Source: Nitratireductor aquimarinus (GTDB taxonomy: Bacteria; Pseudomonadota; Alphaproteobacteria; Rhizobiales; Rhizobiaceae). Taken from it: a DNA stretch of 64,000 nucleotides. Positions 55,144 to 63,860 of this stretch are shown one piece after another. A model generated the notes under the pieces. It was not told where the DNA came from. It saw nothing but the letters and a program-made list of their open reading frames with translations, and did no database searches. Numbering within the stretch: position 1 is the stretch's first letter; every line of letters starts with the position of its first letter. The DNA lies in the NCBI RefSeq assembly GCF_046773475.1, contig NZ_CP177239.1:744001-808000 (forward strand), read 5' to 3'. The translations under genes were made by a program, and so were the position numbers.

Positions 55144-55581
55144 GCCGATGAACTGCGTCGAACTGCTTCAGCCCAGTGGCGCAAATGGCTCTCGCCTGAA
55201 AGCCCCTGCCTTGTAGCGGTCACGAGCTTTGCCGAGCCCGACCCTGCCAGCAAGCAGGAGGGCGAAAAGCGCACGCCGAACGCATGGTTTGCGCTAAATG
55301 AGGATCGGCCGCTATTCATCTTCGCCGGCCTCTGGACGCCGTGGCACGGCAAGCGTATGGCCCGCGAGGAACCAGCCGACCATGAGGTCTATGGCTTCCT
55401 GACCACAGAGCCCTATAGCGTGGTCGAGCCCATTCACAAGAAGGCGATGCCGGTCATCCTGACCACAGAGGATCAAATGACCGCGTGGCTTACAGAACCA
55501 TGGGAGGAAGCGAAAAAGCTTCAACGCCCCCTGCCCGACGAAAAGCTGATGATCGTGGATGCGCCGGACGTGCCCGAGTGA
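55144..55581 (+). pseudogene. SRAP (SOS response-associated peptidase, YedK/HMCES) remnant
   Basis: From 55144 to 55581 one frame reads ELRRTASAQWRKWLSPESPC, then VAVTSFAEPDP, FIFAGLWTPWHGK, YGFLTTEPYSVVEPIHKKAM and PVILTTEDQMTAWLTEPWEE. These are the middle and C-terminal blocks of a SRAP domain, with the conserved Glu-type loop and the His of IHKKAMP. The first third, which begins MC and holds the catalytic Cys2 that binds abasic DNA, is absent, and an in-frame TAG stands just before. SRAP proteins are about 220-260 residues; only about 145 remain. An ATG exists at 55357 but would give a useless fragment. Loss is probably by deletion during island rearrangement. Confidence 0.72.
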
Positions 55582-55660
55582 TTGCACCGAGACCGGGTAG
55601 AACCCGGCGGCGTCGGAAGCTGCGGCTAAGAAAGTTCTCGCCCTTTTGTGACCTATTCCG

Positions 55661-55684
55661 GCGCCGCCCTTCGCCGGGCGGCGC
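55661..55684. terminator. Hairpin between SRAP remnant and the reductase gene
   Basis: GCGCCGCCC and GGGCGGCGC form a perfect 9-bp stem with a 6-base loop, followed on the plus strand by TTCTCT. It separates two convergent genes and could end both transcripts. Confidence 0.65.
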
Positions 55685-55699
55685 TTCTCTGCAGTCGGA

Positions 55700-56812
55700 T
55701 CAGGCCCAGGGCGTGACGAGGTATTTTTCACCCGTCCGCATGGAACGGTAGTCAAGCACGGCATCCTTGGTCAGCATGTCTTCCAGTGTGACCCGGCACT
55801 TGTAACTGCTGGCAAAGGTACTGGTCAGATTGTCACGCACGCGCTGACGCATCCGCCCCATTGTCTCGCGCCCGACCGACTGAAGGAACGGGAACAGCAG
55901 CCAACCCGACAGAGTCCAGCCGAACCCGTAGCTGGGTGTCAGGATAGTAGGACTGGTGTCGAGGCGTCCGTAGATGAACATGCGTTTGGGCTGGTTGGAA
56001 CCATAGCGCGAATATTCGGCCATCTGCTCCTGTGCGACCCGCTCCATTGCTCGGAATGCGGTATCGACCAGCGTGCCGCCACCTACGGGATCGAAGCCGC
56101 AGAAGGCACTCGTTGTACGAATGGCATCGGTCAGCTGGTCCATGAAATCGTCTTCGGAGGAGTTGACCACGTGGTCGGAGCCAAGCGCCTTCAGAAGCTC
56201 CACCTGATCGCTCTTTCGAACGATGTTCACCAGCCCGATGCCGTCCTCTGCGCAGATGCGTGTCAGCATCTGGCCCAGGTTCGATGCGCCGACGGTGTGC
56301 AAGATGGCGTTCTGTCCTTCGGCCTTGGCAGTCTCCACAAAGCCGAGCGCGGTCATCGGATTAACGAAGGCGCTAGCCCCTTCTTCGGCGGAATGGTCGC
56401 CCAGCGGGAGGCACATGTCCGCGTCGGCGAGGCAGTATTGGCTGTAGGCGTTGCCCGGGACGCAGGAGACGCGCTGCCCCAGCAGCGCCTGTGCGGCCTC
56501 ACTGTCGCCGGCGGCGATGACCGTGCCTGCGCCCTCGTTGCCAGCGGGCAGTTTCAATCCATGGCGCGCCTTTGACGCGGCATTCACCGCTTCGGGCATT
56601 CGGGCCACAAACTTGCCCGGCGAGTAGTCTGCGTTTTCCATGTCGGCGCCACCGACGAGAATGGCGAGATCTGAGGGGTTGATCGGCGCGGCTTCCATCC
56701 GCACCAGCACCTGATTTTGGGCAGGGTCAGCAAATGACACATTTTCAAGAGCGACGGTCAATGTGCCGTCGGCCTCAAGGGTGGTGAATAGCTGTTTCCC
56801 GGTGGTGGCCAT
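55700..56812 (-). CDS. Zinc-independent MDR-family NAD(P)H oxidoreductase
   Basis: A 370-residue medium-chain dehydrogenase/reductase of the quinone- or enoyl-reductase type. It has the GroES-like start (LVRMEAAPINPSDLAILVGG near 35-54), PAGNEGAGTVIAAG near 89-102, then a Rossmann domain with HTVGASNLGQMLTRICAEDG near 171-190. The zinc ligands of alcohol dehydrogenases are not visible. A long C-terminal part (about 275-370) includes ILTPSYGFGWTLSGWLLFPF. The substrate is unknown. It lies alone on the minus strand between the SRAP remnant and the lysis genes, and is likely element cargo. Confidence 0.8.
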   Translation of the reverse strand: MATTGKQLFTTLEADGTLTVALENVSFADPAQNQVLVRMEAAPINPSDLAILVGGADMENADYSPGKFVARMPEAVNAASKARHGLKLPAGNEGAGTVIAAGDSEAAQALLGQRVSCVPGNAYSQYCLADADMCLPLGDHSAEEGASAFVNPMTALGFVETAKAEGQNAILHTVGASNLGQMLTRICAEDGIGLVNIVRKSDQVELLKALGSDHVVNSSEDDFMDQLTDAIRTTSAFCGFDPVGGGTLVDTAFRAMERVAQEQMAEYSRYGSNQPKRMFIYGRLDTSPTILTPSYGFGWTLSGWLLFPFLQSVGRETMGRMRQRVRDNLTSTFASSYKCRVTLEDMLTKDAVLDYRSMRTGEKYLVTPWA

Positions 56813-57415
56813 GCAAGAGCTTCCTTGGTGTCTTATTTAGCCAGGTGCATATAGGGCTTATTTCTCCGCTTCCAAGAATTCTGCATCCGCCACAGTCTAC
56901 ATAGTCAAGCGAATGGAATGGGGCCTGGGGCCGTCGGGCCACCGTCGGATAAGCGACTCACAGCGACGAAGTGCGACAGCCTCCAGCCCCAAGTTGCCCT
57001 GCATACATCGCACGGCATGATGCCCAATGTCGGCACAAGTCGCGTTGCAGACCTTCAACGCCCTAAGGTATTTTTGCCGACGGCGAACGTCCGATCTGAC
57101 CGGCCAAACCGCAGCACCGCGTCCCTTGGGCCAATGTCCGATTTCGGCTCGACAGATGTCATTCAGGTAGGGCCGCGATTGAGGCCGAGTTCCAGAGCAT
57201 AGCCCGTCGCGCCGTCGGCGCACGCTGGAGCTAAAGCGAAGTCGAATTCGCCATGCTGTGATTGTCTATCGCAGAGATCCGCCGGCGCGAATGCAACAAG
57301 GAAACCGAAGAGCAGATCAAAGCAGCTATTCGAGCGGTGGAAGGCACTTAAACGCAAAAATGACCCCGACCACCACAAGGGCAGCCGGGGTGAGTTTGGG
57401 AAATTGGGCGAGGCC
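56813..57415. other. Non-coding stretch between reductase gene and lysis cassette
   Basis: About 600 bases. Frames of 95-110 codons exist on both strands at 56897-57223 but look like chance (Arg/Pro-rich, no ribosome site, no family). The only feature is the hairpin at 57363-57391. The left end should hold the promoter of the reductase gene. Confidence 0.45.
57363..57391 (-). terminator. Terminator after the lysis cassette
   Basis: On the minus strand ACCCCG pairs with CGGGGT around an internal loop containing a partial second stem, and the sequence continues TCATTTTTGCG. It is 25 bases after the stop of the DUF1515-like gene, so it would end the lysis operon. Confidence 0.6.
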
Positions 57416-57757
57416 TTACGGCGGCGGCCGCCCAGTCAGCCAGGTGTAGATACCGACCAGCCAGCCGGCGAACCCCACAATGCCGATGCCAAGACGGATC
57501 AACCAACGGCCCGCAGTGCCCGCGCCTTGAGCCTGCGACCTCAGCCGGACGACATCATCGGTTACAGACTGCATCTGATCGACCTTGGCCTTTGTCGTCT
57601 CCGCCTCACCTTCGAGATGCGACAACCGGTTGCTGACTTCATCCAACCGGCGATGCACGACGGCGCGGCTGTCATCCGCGCGCATCAAGCGGTCATCAAT
57701 GCCTTTCAACTCTCCGAGGATTTGACCAAGGGTCCGCTCAACACTCGCTTCTGACAT
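57416..57757 (-). CDS. DUF1515-like coiled-coil membrane protein (phage)
   Basis: A 113-residue protein: an N-terminal helix (LGQILGELKGIDDRLMRADD), a heptad-rich coiled coil to about residue 72 (RRLDEVSNRLSHLEGEAETT), and one membrane segment at about 84-106 (LIRLGIGIVGFAGWLVGIYT). The layout resembles the DUF1515 and XhlA-like proteins of Rhizobiales phages, suggested to act in lysis as holin partners. It is the last gene of the endolysin-Rz-Rz1 unit, 27 bases downstream. Confidence 0.7.
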   Translation of the reverse strand: MSEASVERTLGQILGELKGIDDRLMRADDSRAVVHRRLDEVSNRLSHLEGEAETTKAKVDQMQSVTDDVVRLRSQAQGAGTAGRWLIRLGIGIVGFAGWLVGIYTWLTGRPPP

Positions 57758-57784
57758 TCGTCCCTGCCCATCAACTGGATGTGG

Positions 57785-58000
57785 TCACTTCCCGCAGCGG
57801 TATTTCTGATACCGGCCACGATGCTGCGCGATGGCGACGGCGGTCACGCGGTCATTCGCCACCAGGTAAGAGTTTGTGGCCAGCACCGGGTTGATCGGCA
57901 CCAGCACGTCGCAGGGCTCAGTGATCGCCGCCGTCTGGCAGCTCGCAGCCGCCAAGAAGGGCACACAGGCCAGTGTCGTCAGCGCCAAGCGCTTCCTCAT
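57785..58000 (-). CDS. Rz1-like outer-membrane spanin lipoprotein
   Basis: A 71-residue lipoprotein candidate: MRKRLALTTLACVPFLAAAS followed by Cys21 as a possible lipidation site, then a short Pro-containing periplasmic part. It begins inside the Rz-like gene in another frame (overlap 83 bases), the embedded or overlapping arrangement typical of Rz/Rz1 spanin pairs. The lipobox AAASC is acceptable but not perfect. The role would be to fuse the outer membrane to the inner one at phage lysis. It is inferred from position and architecture. Confidence 0.6.
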   Translation of the reverse strand: MRKRLALTTLACVPFLAAASCQTAAITEPCDVLVPINPVLATNSYLVANDRVTAVAIAQHRGRYQKYRCGK

Positions 58001-58187
58001 CGATCTTCCTTCCATCTTTCAGGATTGTGATGCGGTCGGATTGAAGTCGCTGCAGGACCGACGCTGCGCCCCGCTGGTGGCCGTAGAGGTAAATCCCGCC
58101 TGCGATGACGGAGACGGCCAGAACCGCAGCCAGCGCCTTCCCCAGCGGCGAGAGCAGGGCTTTGGAGATGAGACCAAGCCAAGTCAT
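57918..58187 (-). CDS. Rz-like inner-membrane spanin
   Basis: An 89-residue protein with one N-terminal membrane segment (about 15-37, LGKALAAVLAVSVIAGGIYL) and a periplasmic tail with a helix (SVLQRLQSDRITILKDGRKI). It starts four bases inside the endolysin stop (ATGA) and is overlapped by the Rz1-like gene. That gene order, endolysin then Rz then Rz1, is standard for phage lysis cassettes. Sequence similarity to a named Rz family was not recognised, so the call rests on topology and context. Confidence 0.6.
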   Translation of the reverse strand: MTWLGLISKALLSPLGKALAAVLAVSVIAGGIYLYGHQRGAASVLQRLQSDRITILKDGRKIDEEALGADDTGLCALLGGCELPDGGDH

Positions 58188-59005
58188 GCCCCCTGCCCCT
58201 CGACCGCTCCCTTGATCTCGCGCACGGCCGCCACGATCTGCGACCGCAGGATCACCAGAACGAGGATGACCACAACCAGCACGCCGCCGCCGGCCGCAAT
58301 GGCCTTCCAGTCCATGCCGGTCAACCAGCCGAGACCGAGCGCGCCGGATCCGAGCAGCCCGGTCAGCCACTGCCAGAAGCCGGATTTCTCTTTCACCTTC
58401 TGCTCGACCTCTTCGGGAACGGTCGGGCGCGGTACCGGCACCTTCTCGATCTGCTTGGGCTGCCCTTCCAGATGCAGGGAGCGAACGCGAGAAAGCACCC
58501 GCTTAACCTCATCCACGGAGACAGAGGCCCGCTGCCCGCCATAATAGCCCCTGCCCTCCGGCGTTGGCAGGCTGGCCCACTCCTTCGCCAGGTTGAGCAG
58601 CAGGGTATTGAGGTGCAGCCGGCCGGCGAGCCATTTGTCGATGCCCCGCAGCCCGAGCAGATAGCAGGCCATCCGGTCCTGCATGTCTTCATCGAACAGT
58701 TCCGCCCCGGTCAGGCCGAGCGCCTTACGGATCGCCCGCATCGTGGTCCGCACGATCTGATAGCGCCCGCAGGCAGAAGAGTTCAGCCGGCTGTTGTCCG
58801 GATCCTTGAGCATCCGGGTTTGCAGCTTGTCGACCTGATCCAGCGTCATCGCGGTCAGGATGACATCGGTGCCCTTGCCCTTGGACACGCGACCATCGAG
58901 CATGATGCCGTAGCCAAGCGTTTCGTTGTAGCCGTCGCCCCTGTCCGTCCCCTCGGAATGGCCAAGGAGATCGAGCACCGGCCGATAGACGCGATACCTG
59001 TCCAT
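58184..59005 (-). CDS. Phage endolysin with C-terminal membrane segments
   Basis: A 273-residue protein. The N-terminal part (about 1-150) resembles lysozyme-like phage endolysins: LDLLGHSEGTDRGDGYNETL at 11-30 with a candidate catalytic Glu, then SSACGRYQIVRTTMRAIRKA near 75-94 and ELFDEDMQDRMACYLLGLRG. The C-terminal third has a charged linker and two hydrophobic segments, at about 206-226 and 233-253, unusual for a soluble endolysin. This suggests a signal-anchor-like or holin-fused form. ATG 59005 starts the conserved part. It opens the lysis operon. Confidence 0.75.
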   Translation of the reverse strand: MDRYRVYRPVLDLLGHSEGTDRGDGYNETLGYGIMLDGRVSKGKGTDVILTAMTLDQVDKLQTRMLKDPDNSRLNSSACGRYQIVRTTMRAIRKALGLTGAELFDEDMQDRMACYLLGLRGIDKWLAGRLHLNTLLLNLAKEWASLPTPEGRGYYGGQRASVSVDEVKRVLSRVRSLHLEGQPKQIEKVPVPRPTVPEEVEQKVKEKSGFWQWLTGLLGSGALGLGWLTGMDWKAIAAGGGVLVVVILVLVILRSQIVAAVREIKGAVEGQGA

Positions 59006-59589
59006 TGCAGTTCCTTTCTGGTGAATAGCCCATGCGAAAGCGCCGCGCCCGGAAGGCACGGCAGAAGCTTTCAGATTGCGGGTAGGTTCAGGTGCGCAGC
59101 GGCACCTGGATTACGCGATCACACCAATGGCGCGTTAAAACCATGTGGCTACCTTGGTACAACCGGCGGGCGAGGATATTTGCCCTGGGTCCCCAAGCCT
59201 CAAGACGTGGATTAAAACGCACTCGTTCGTCGGTACACACGACCACCAACTATCATCAAACTCCCCGTAAGCCGACGCCACGGACCAGCGATCTCACATT
59301 GGAGCTCAAGCCTGATGGACCAATTTGATAGAGCGCTGCTGTACTGCTTCATGCTGGGTGCGATCGGCGCTTCGGTCTCGCTACCATTTGCACTTGTTGC
59401 GATCAGGTGATCCCGGTGCAAGTCAAATCTCTCACTCCCAAGGGGTGCCTTCCTAGGCCAATTACCCTTATTGAAGATCGAGTGGACTCTTCTGGAATCT
59501 GTCCACTAAGTAGTGCCTCCTGATTTGATTGGTAAAAATCAGAATCGCAGCGCTACAGCCGCTTAATCAGTAAATTCGGGAGGATACTG
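59006..59589. other. Intergenic region between lysis operon and glycan cargo
   Basis: About 580 bases at the boundary where base composition falls. It should contain divergent promoters for the endolysin unit and the FkbM gene. Apart from the 31-codon frame at 59315-59410 I see no gene. A clear ribosome site, GGGAGGATACTG, precedes the FkbM ATG. Confidence 0.4.
59315..59410 (+). CDS. Possible 31-residue membrane peptide
   Basis: ATG 59315 with GGAG 11 bases upstream opens 31 codons that are mostly one hydrophobic segment (LLYCFMLGAIGASVSLPFAL). It might be a small phage membrane protein such as a holin-like peptide. No family is recognised, and chance is possible. Confidence 0.28.
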   Translation: MDQFDRALLYCFMLGAIGASVSLPFALVAIR

Positions 59590-60336
59590 ATGAAATTCGA
59601 CTACAATGCCGTATTCAAAAAACGCCAAAAATCCGACGACGGTAGCAAAATAATCAAATACCCGCACACGTCCGGCCCAATTTCCATTGCTGTCGCGGAC
59701 GGGATTGTCTCAAACGTAATCCAGAAGAAAATTGAAGACGGTCGATACGAAAAGCACGAAGCAAAGACCGTAGCCAAAATACTTGATGAGAATGAAGTCT
59801 TTCTGGAATTGGGCGCAGGTGTAGGAGTGATATCGACCCTGGCATGGCTGACAGGGAAAGTCAGAGAGGTCCATTGCTACGAGGCCGATCCCCGCCTAAT
59901 TCCACTGATAAAAGCGACCCATCGCGAGAATGGCGTACAAGGGCAGGTTCACAATGTCATTCTCACGAATGATGAAGATGCCCTCCAGGCTGAAAGCGTG
60001 GATTTTCACATCAGAGAACATTTTTATGGAAACTCCACCATCACAAGCGTCGGAAGGGAAGTTAAAGAGACGCTAAAGATCCCTGTTCAGAGCATCAATG
60101 ATGCCATCAAAGCGATCCAACCGACCGTAATCGCTTGTGACATTGAAGGTGGGGAACTCGGCCTCTTTGATGATGTCGAGATGCCATCAGTTAAAAAGAT
60201 TATGCTGGAGACTCATCAGTCAGCGATCAAAGGAAGCGGAATGCGCCAAGTATTCCATGAAATGCATAAAGCCGACTTCCATTATGATGAACGTTTTTCA
60301 AGCGGCTCTGTTTCAGTATTCACAAAAATAGAATAA
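59590..60336 (+). CDS. FkbM-family methyltransferase
   Basis: A 248-residue SAM-dependent methyltransferase of the FkbM type. It has the SAM motif ENEVFLELGAGVGVISTLAW near residues 66-85, CYEADPRLIPLIKATHRENG near 96-115, then VIACDIEGGELGLFDDVEMP near 178-197, where the acidic D-x-EG is the family mark. Such enzymes often O-methylate surface sugars or lipids. The gene is distinctly AT-rich, with a strong GGGAGGATACTG leader, and precedes a Stealth glycan gene by 45 bases. The two form a transferred surface-polysaccharide module. Confidence 0.82.
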   Translation: MKFDYNAVFKKRQKSDDGSKIIKYPHTSGPISIAVADGIVSNVIQKKIEDGRYEKHEAKTVAKILDENEVFLELGAGVGVISTLAWLTGKVREVHCYEADPRLIPLIKATHRENGVQGQVHNVILTNDEDALQAESVDFHIREHFYGNSTITSVGREVKETLKIPVQSINDAIKAIQPTVIACDIEGGELGLFDDVEMPSVKKIMLETHQSAIKGSGMRQVFHEMHKADFHYDERFSSGSVSVFTKIE

Positions 60337-60381
60337 TATTAATAAAATACAGATTTCTATTCACTCCAAAGGAGGATTGGC

Positions 60382-61476
60382 GTGAAAATCAAGAGAAGAC
60401 ACTTCTCAAAAGCCCTCAAGGATCCATTGTGGGCGCTTGATGCCGTGTACCGAAGAATTTCGCGACGAAACCACGAGCAATCAAAAAGCCGATTTCCACG
60501 CGTCGCTTTAGGCGGAAACGGCAGAACGTTCCTACAGATATTACTTCAAGAAATGGAGGAAGATGGAATTCGCTTTTTTAAAGGTTGCGCGAGAGATGAG
60601 TGGGCTGGGGGCGTAAACATCCTTACGTCGGACGTCAGGATAATGACCGAGCTTATCGAAAAAGCATCAAAAGACACCAATATAGAATTCCACATAAATC
60701 GAAGAAATCGAATATTTCGCAAATCATCAGACTTCAATAAAACTCTGGATTCCGATGACGCTCTTTATTTCTCAATTATTATCACAGAAAAAACACATTT
60801 CGATAAAAACACCTTGATCCGGCATTGTTCATATATCGACATACACACTTGGAGGCCGGAAGAAAGTTATCAATCAAAAAGGAATTATCGATCCAGCTCT
60901 ACAGCTCCGTTTGTATCGCGGCTGCGCAAAGAAACCATTGACCTCCTTTTGGATACACACGCTGATTTAGACTCCGAAAGAAAGGAAATCGTTTACACAT
61001 CTCGCTTTCCGATTGATGTCGTCTACACCTGGGTGGACGACGGAGACCCCAATTGGCTTTCGCAAAAAGAACATTACTCTGGAAAATCCCAGAAAAGCAG
61101 TAGATCCGATCATCCTGAACGGTTCAGGAATAGGGATGAACTCAAGTACTCTCTGCGCTCGTTAGAGTTGTACGCACCATTCGTTCGGAATATTTACATC
61201 GTAACAGCCGATCAAGCTCCTGATTGGCTCGACATCCACCACCCTCAGATCAAGCTCATCAGCCACTCACAAATTTACAGAAGCTCAAAAGACCTCCCAA
61301 CCTTCAATTCAAGCAGCATCGAGACGCAGCTTCATCACATTGAAGGCCTGTCCGAGCATTTTTTGTACTTCAACGATGATTTCATGCTTGGGGCCTTTTG
61401 CACGCCGGACGACTTCTTCCTACCAAATGGTTCAATCAAGTTCTTTCCATCTGAGCAAGTTGCTTACGAGCCAGAC
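60382..61476 (+). pseudogene. Stealth-family sugar phosphotransferase, cut by IS21
   Basis: 365 host-encoded residues remain. Stealth CR1 is seen in FPIDVVYTWVDDGDPNW near 211-227. CR2 is seen in RFRNRDELKYSLRSLELYAP near 248-267, YIVTADQAPDWL, and HFLYFNDDFMLG near 322-333. Stealth proteins transfer hexose-1-phosphate for capsule or surface glycans and also need CR3 and CR4, which are missing because an IS21 element begins at 61477. The frame runs 28 codons into the element to a stop at 61563. It starts with GTG after AAAGGAGGATTGGC, a near-perfect ribosome site, and was clearly functional before insertion. Confidence 0.83.
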
Positions 61477-61503
61477 TGTCAACGGCGGAGTAAAAGTCGG
61501 CCA
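61477..61503 (+). repeat. IS21 left terminal inverted repeat
   Basis: Begins TGTCAACGGCGG and matches the right end (63956-63982, minus strand) at about 20 of 27 positions. It defines the point where the Stealth gene is interrupted. Confidence 0.8.
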
Positions 61504-61599
61504 TTGGGCGGCGCAAAAGTAGTCCACTTTGCGCTGCAAGCGGGGAACGTCGGGAGGGCGTAGCCCGACCAGAGTTTCCCGCTTGCAGCGTCGGCGATC

Positions 61600-62370
61600 T
61601 TACTGATGAGGGTTGGCGGTTTTTCGGGCCCGGCTTTGCGCGAGGCGATAACTGTCGCCATTCATCTCGAGGATGCTGACATGGTGGGTCAGTCGGTCGA
61701 GGAGCGCGCCGGTGAGACGCTCGGACCCAAACGTCTCGGTCCATTCATCGAAGGGCAGATTGCTGGTGATCAGCGTGGAGCCGCGCTCATAACGCTGTGA
61801 GATCAATTCGAACAGCAACTCGGCTCCGGTTTTCGACAGGGGAACGAAGCCCAGTTCGTCGATGATCAGGAGTTTGTAGCCGGCGACCTGCTTCTGGAGG
61901 CGCAGAAGACGACGTTCATCACGCGCCTCCATCATCTCGCTGACGAGCGCGGCAGCCGTGGTGAAGCCAACGGACAATCCCTTCTGACAGGCAGCCAGCC
62001 CGAGGCCGATCGCGACATGGGTCTTGCCCGTGCCGCTGGGTCCGAGCGCGATGACATTCTCGCGCCTGTCGACCCATTCGCAGCGCGCCAGTTCCAATAC
62101 CTGCATCTTGTTGAGCTTCGGAATGGCGGTGAAGTCGAAGCTGTCGAGGCTTTTCGCTGCCGGGAACTTTGCAGCCTTGATGCGACGCTCGACCATCCGC
62201 CGTTCCCGGTCGATTAGTTCCAGTTCGACGAGCCGCGCAAGGTAACGGACATGATCCACACCCTCGCCCGCACATTGTCGGGCAAGCTTCTGGTGCTCGC
62301 GCAGGAAGGTCGGCAGCTTCAGCGCCTTGAGGTGATGCACGAGCAGGAGTTCGGGAGCATCGCTGCTCAT
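61600..62370 (-). CDS. istB: IS21 transposase helper ATPase IstB
   Basis: A 256-residue AAA+ ATPase, related to DnaC, that activates the IstA transposase on target DNA. It has the IstB N-terminal helices (HLKALKLPTFLREHQKLARQ near 12-31), Walker A in GPSGTGKTHVAIGLGLAACQ near 107-126, Walker B in LLIIDELGFVPLSKTGAELL near 167-186, and TSNLPFDEWTETFGSERLTG near 203-222. The frame is open 42 codons upstream inside istA, but ATG 62370, overlapping the istA stop, is the standard start. All motifs are intact. Confidence 0.94.
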   Translation of the reverse strand: MSSDAPELLLVHHLKALKLPTFLREHQKLARQCAGEGVDHVRYLARLVELELIDRERRMVERRIKAAKFPAAKSLDSFDFTAIPKLNKMQVLELARCEWVDRRENVIALGPSGTGKTHVAIGLGLAACQKGLSVGFTTAAALVSEMMEARDERRLLRLQKQVAGYKLLIIDELGFVPLSKTGAELLFELISQRYERGSTLITSNLPFDEWTETFGSERLTGALLDRLTHHVSILEMNGDSYRLAQSRARKTANPHQ

Positions 62371-63860
62371 GCCGGTTCCTCCTCGCGGTTCAGCAGCCGC
62401 ATATAGGCCTTGGCTGACGTCTTCTCGACAGTGGCTCTGGGCAGATAGGGATAGATGTCGAGGTCCAGTTTTGGCGGCCTGCGTTCGGCCCGGCACAGGA
62501 CGAGGTGCTTCACGGCGTCGAAGCTGATGGCACCCAGGTGTAGCGCCTGTTTAACAGCTGCATGCAGGTCGGCCAGATCGAAGCTTTCCAGAAGGCGCAA
62601 CACCTGCACATAGGCGCGCCGGCCCTGCTTGCCCATCCGCGCTTCCATCAGGCGACGCAGTGTGGCGAACGCCTCGGGCAGTTCCCAGCCCTGCAGAGGG
62701 GCCGCCTGGTCAAGCGCATTGATCTTCTGCTCGATCAGCGGCAGGTAATGCAGTGGGTCGAAGACAACCTCCTCGCGTTCATAGCTGCGCGGATGACGGG
62801 CGATCGTCTCACCGCCGCAGCCGATCACCACCTCGTCGACATAGCCCCGGATCCACACATCTTGATGGCCATATGCGACCGGAACGGAGTAGTCGTTGGT
62901 CCTGTAACGTACCAGCGCCTGCGAGGAGACCCGGCCACCGGCCTGGTCGCAGGCATCGAAGGGTGAAGCCGGCAGCGGCCGCATGGCCGCAAGGTCACGC
63001 TGCAGACGCTCGCCGATCGTCTCGCTCTCGCCACGCAGCCGGTCGCCCTGACGCTTGCGGCATCGATCCTCAAGCCACAGATTGAAGTCTTCCCACGTCG
63101 CAAAGCACGGGATCGGCACCATGAAGTTGCGCCGGGCATAGCCGACCAGACCTTCGACGCTGCCCTTGTCATTGCCCTTGCCGGGGCGGCCATAACGATC
63201 CCGGACCAGGTAGTGGGACAGGAAGCCGCTGAACAGTGTCGCGCGCTTGCGTGTGCCGTCGGGCAGTATCTTTGCCACCAGGCAGCGGTCGTTGTCGTAG
63301 ACGATCGACTGCGGCACAGCGCCGAAGAAGGCGAAGGCATGGACATGGCCGTCCACCCATGCCTCTGCTACGGCTGCAGGATAGGCGCGAACATAGCACG
63401 CATCGCTGTGCGGCAGGTCGAGCACGAAGAAGTGCGCCTTCTGCTCGACGCCGCCGATGACAACCACGGCCTCGCCGAAGTCCGCCTGCCCATGCCCGGC
63501 AGGATGCGCCAGCGGCACGAACATCTCCTGGCCGCGCCGATCCCGATCACGCATGTAGTCCTTGATAATCGTGTACCCGCCAGCAAACCCGTGTTCGTCA
63601 CGGAGCCGGTCGAACACCCGCTTGGCCGTATGACGCTGCTTGCGCGGAACCGTCCGATCCGCCTCAAGCCATCCGTCAATGATTGGGATGAAAGCTTCCA
63701 GCTTTGGACGCCGAACCGGAGCCCGCCGTCGATAGCCGGGAGGAACCGAATACGTCATCATCTTGCGAACCGTGTCGCGCGATATGCCGAAATGCTTCGA
63801 CGCTTCGCGCTGGCTCATACCGCCGTCGCAAGCAACTCGAACCTTCAGATATAATTCCAC
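62367..63860 (-). CDS. istA: IS21 transposase IstA
   Basis: A 497-residue DDE transposase. An N-terminal HTH (DGGMSQREASKHFGISRDTV near 12-31) is followed by a second DNA-binding region, and then the integrase core with the acidic triad: Asp in GHGQADFGEAVV, Asp in SIVYDNDRCLVA, and Glu in DKGSVEGLVGYARRN. The start is chosen at GTG 63860 (VELYLKVRVAC), ten bases after GAGGGA; the frame is open 27 codons upstream but those fall toward the terminal repeats. It overlaps istB by four bases. The element looks fully able to transpose. Confidence 0.92.
   Translation of the reverse strand: MELYLKVRVACDGGMSQREASKHFGISRDTVRKMMTYSVPPGYRRRAPVRRPKLEAFIPIIDGWLEADRTVPRKQRHTAKRVFDRLRDEHGFAGGYTIIKDYMRDRDRRGQEMFVPLAHPAGHGQADFGEAVVVIGGVEQKAHFFVLDLPHSDACYVRAYPAAVAEAWVDGHVHAFAFFGAVPQSIVYDNDRCLVAKILPDGTRKRATLFSGFLSHYLVRDRYGRPGKGNDKGSVEGLVGYARRNFMVPIPCFATWEDFNLWLEDRCRKRQGDRLRGESETIGERLQRDLAAMRPLPASPFDACDQAGGRVSSQALVRYRTNDYSVPVAYGHQDVWIRGYVDEVVIGCGGETIARHPRSYEREEVVFDPLHYLPLIEQKINALDQAAPLQGWELPEAFATLRRLMEARMGKQGRRAYVQVLRLLESFDLADLHAAVKQALHLGAISFDAVKHLVLCRAERRPPKLDLDIYPYLPRATVEKTSAKAYMRLLNREEEPA

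Noticed and set aside
56897..57223. Frames of about 100 codons on both strands before the lysis cassette
   Set aside because: Arg/Pro-rich, no start signals, no recognisable domain on either strand.
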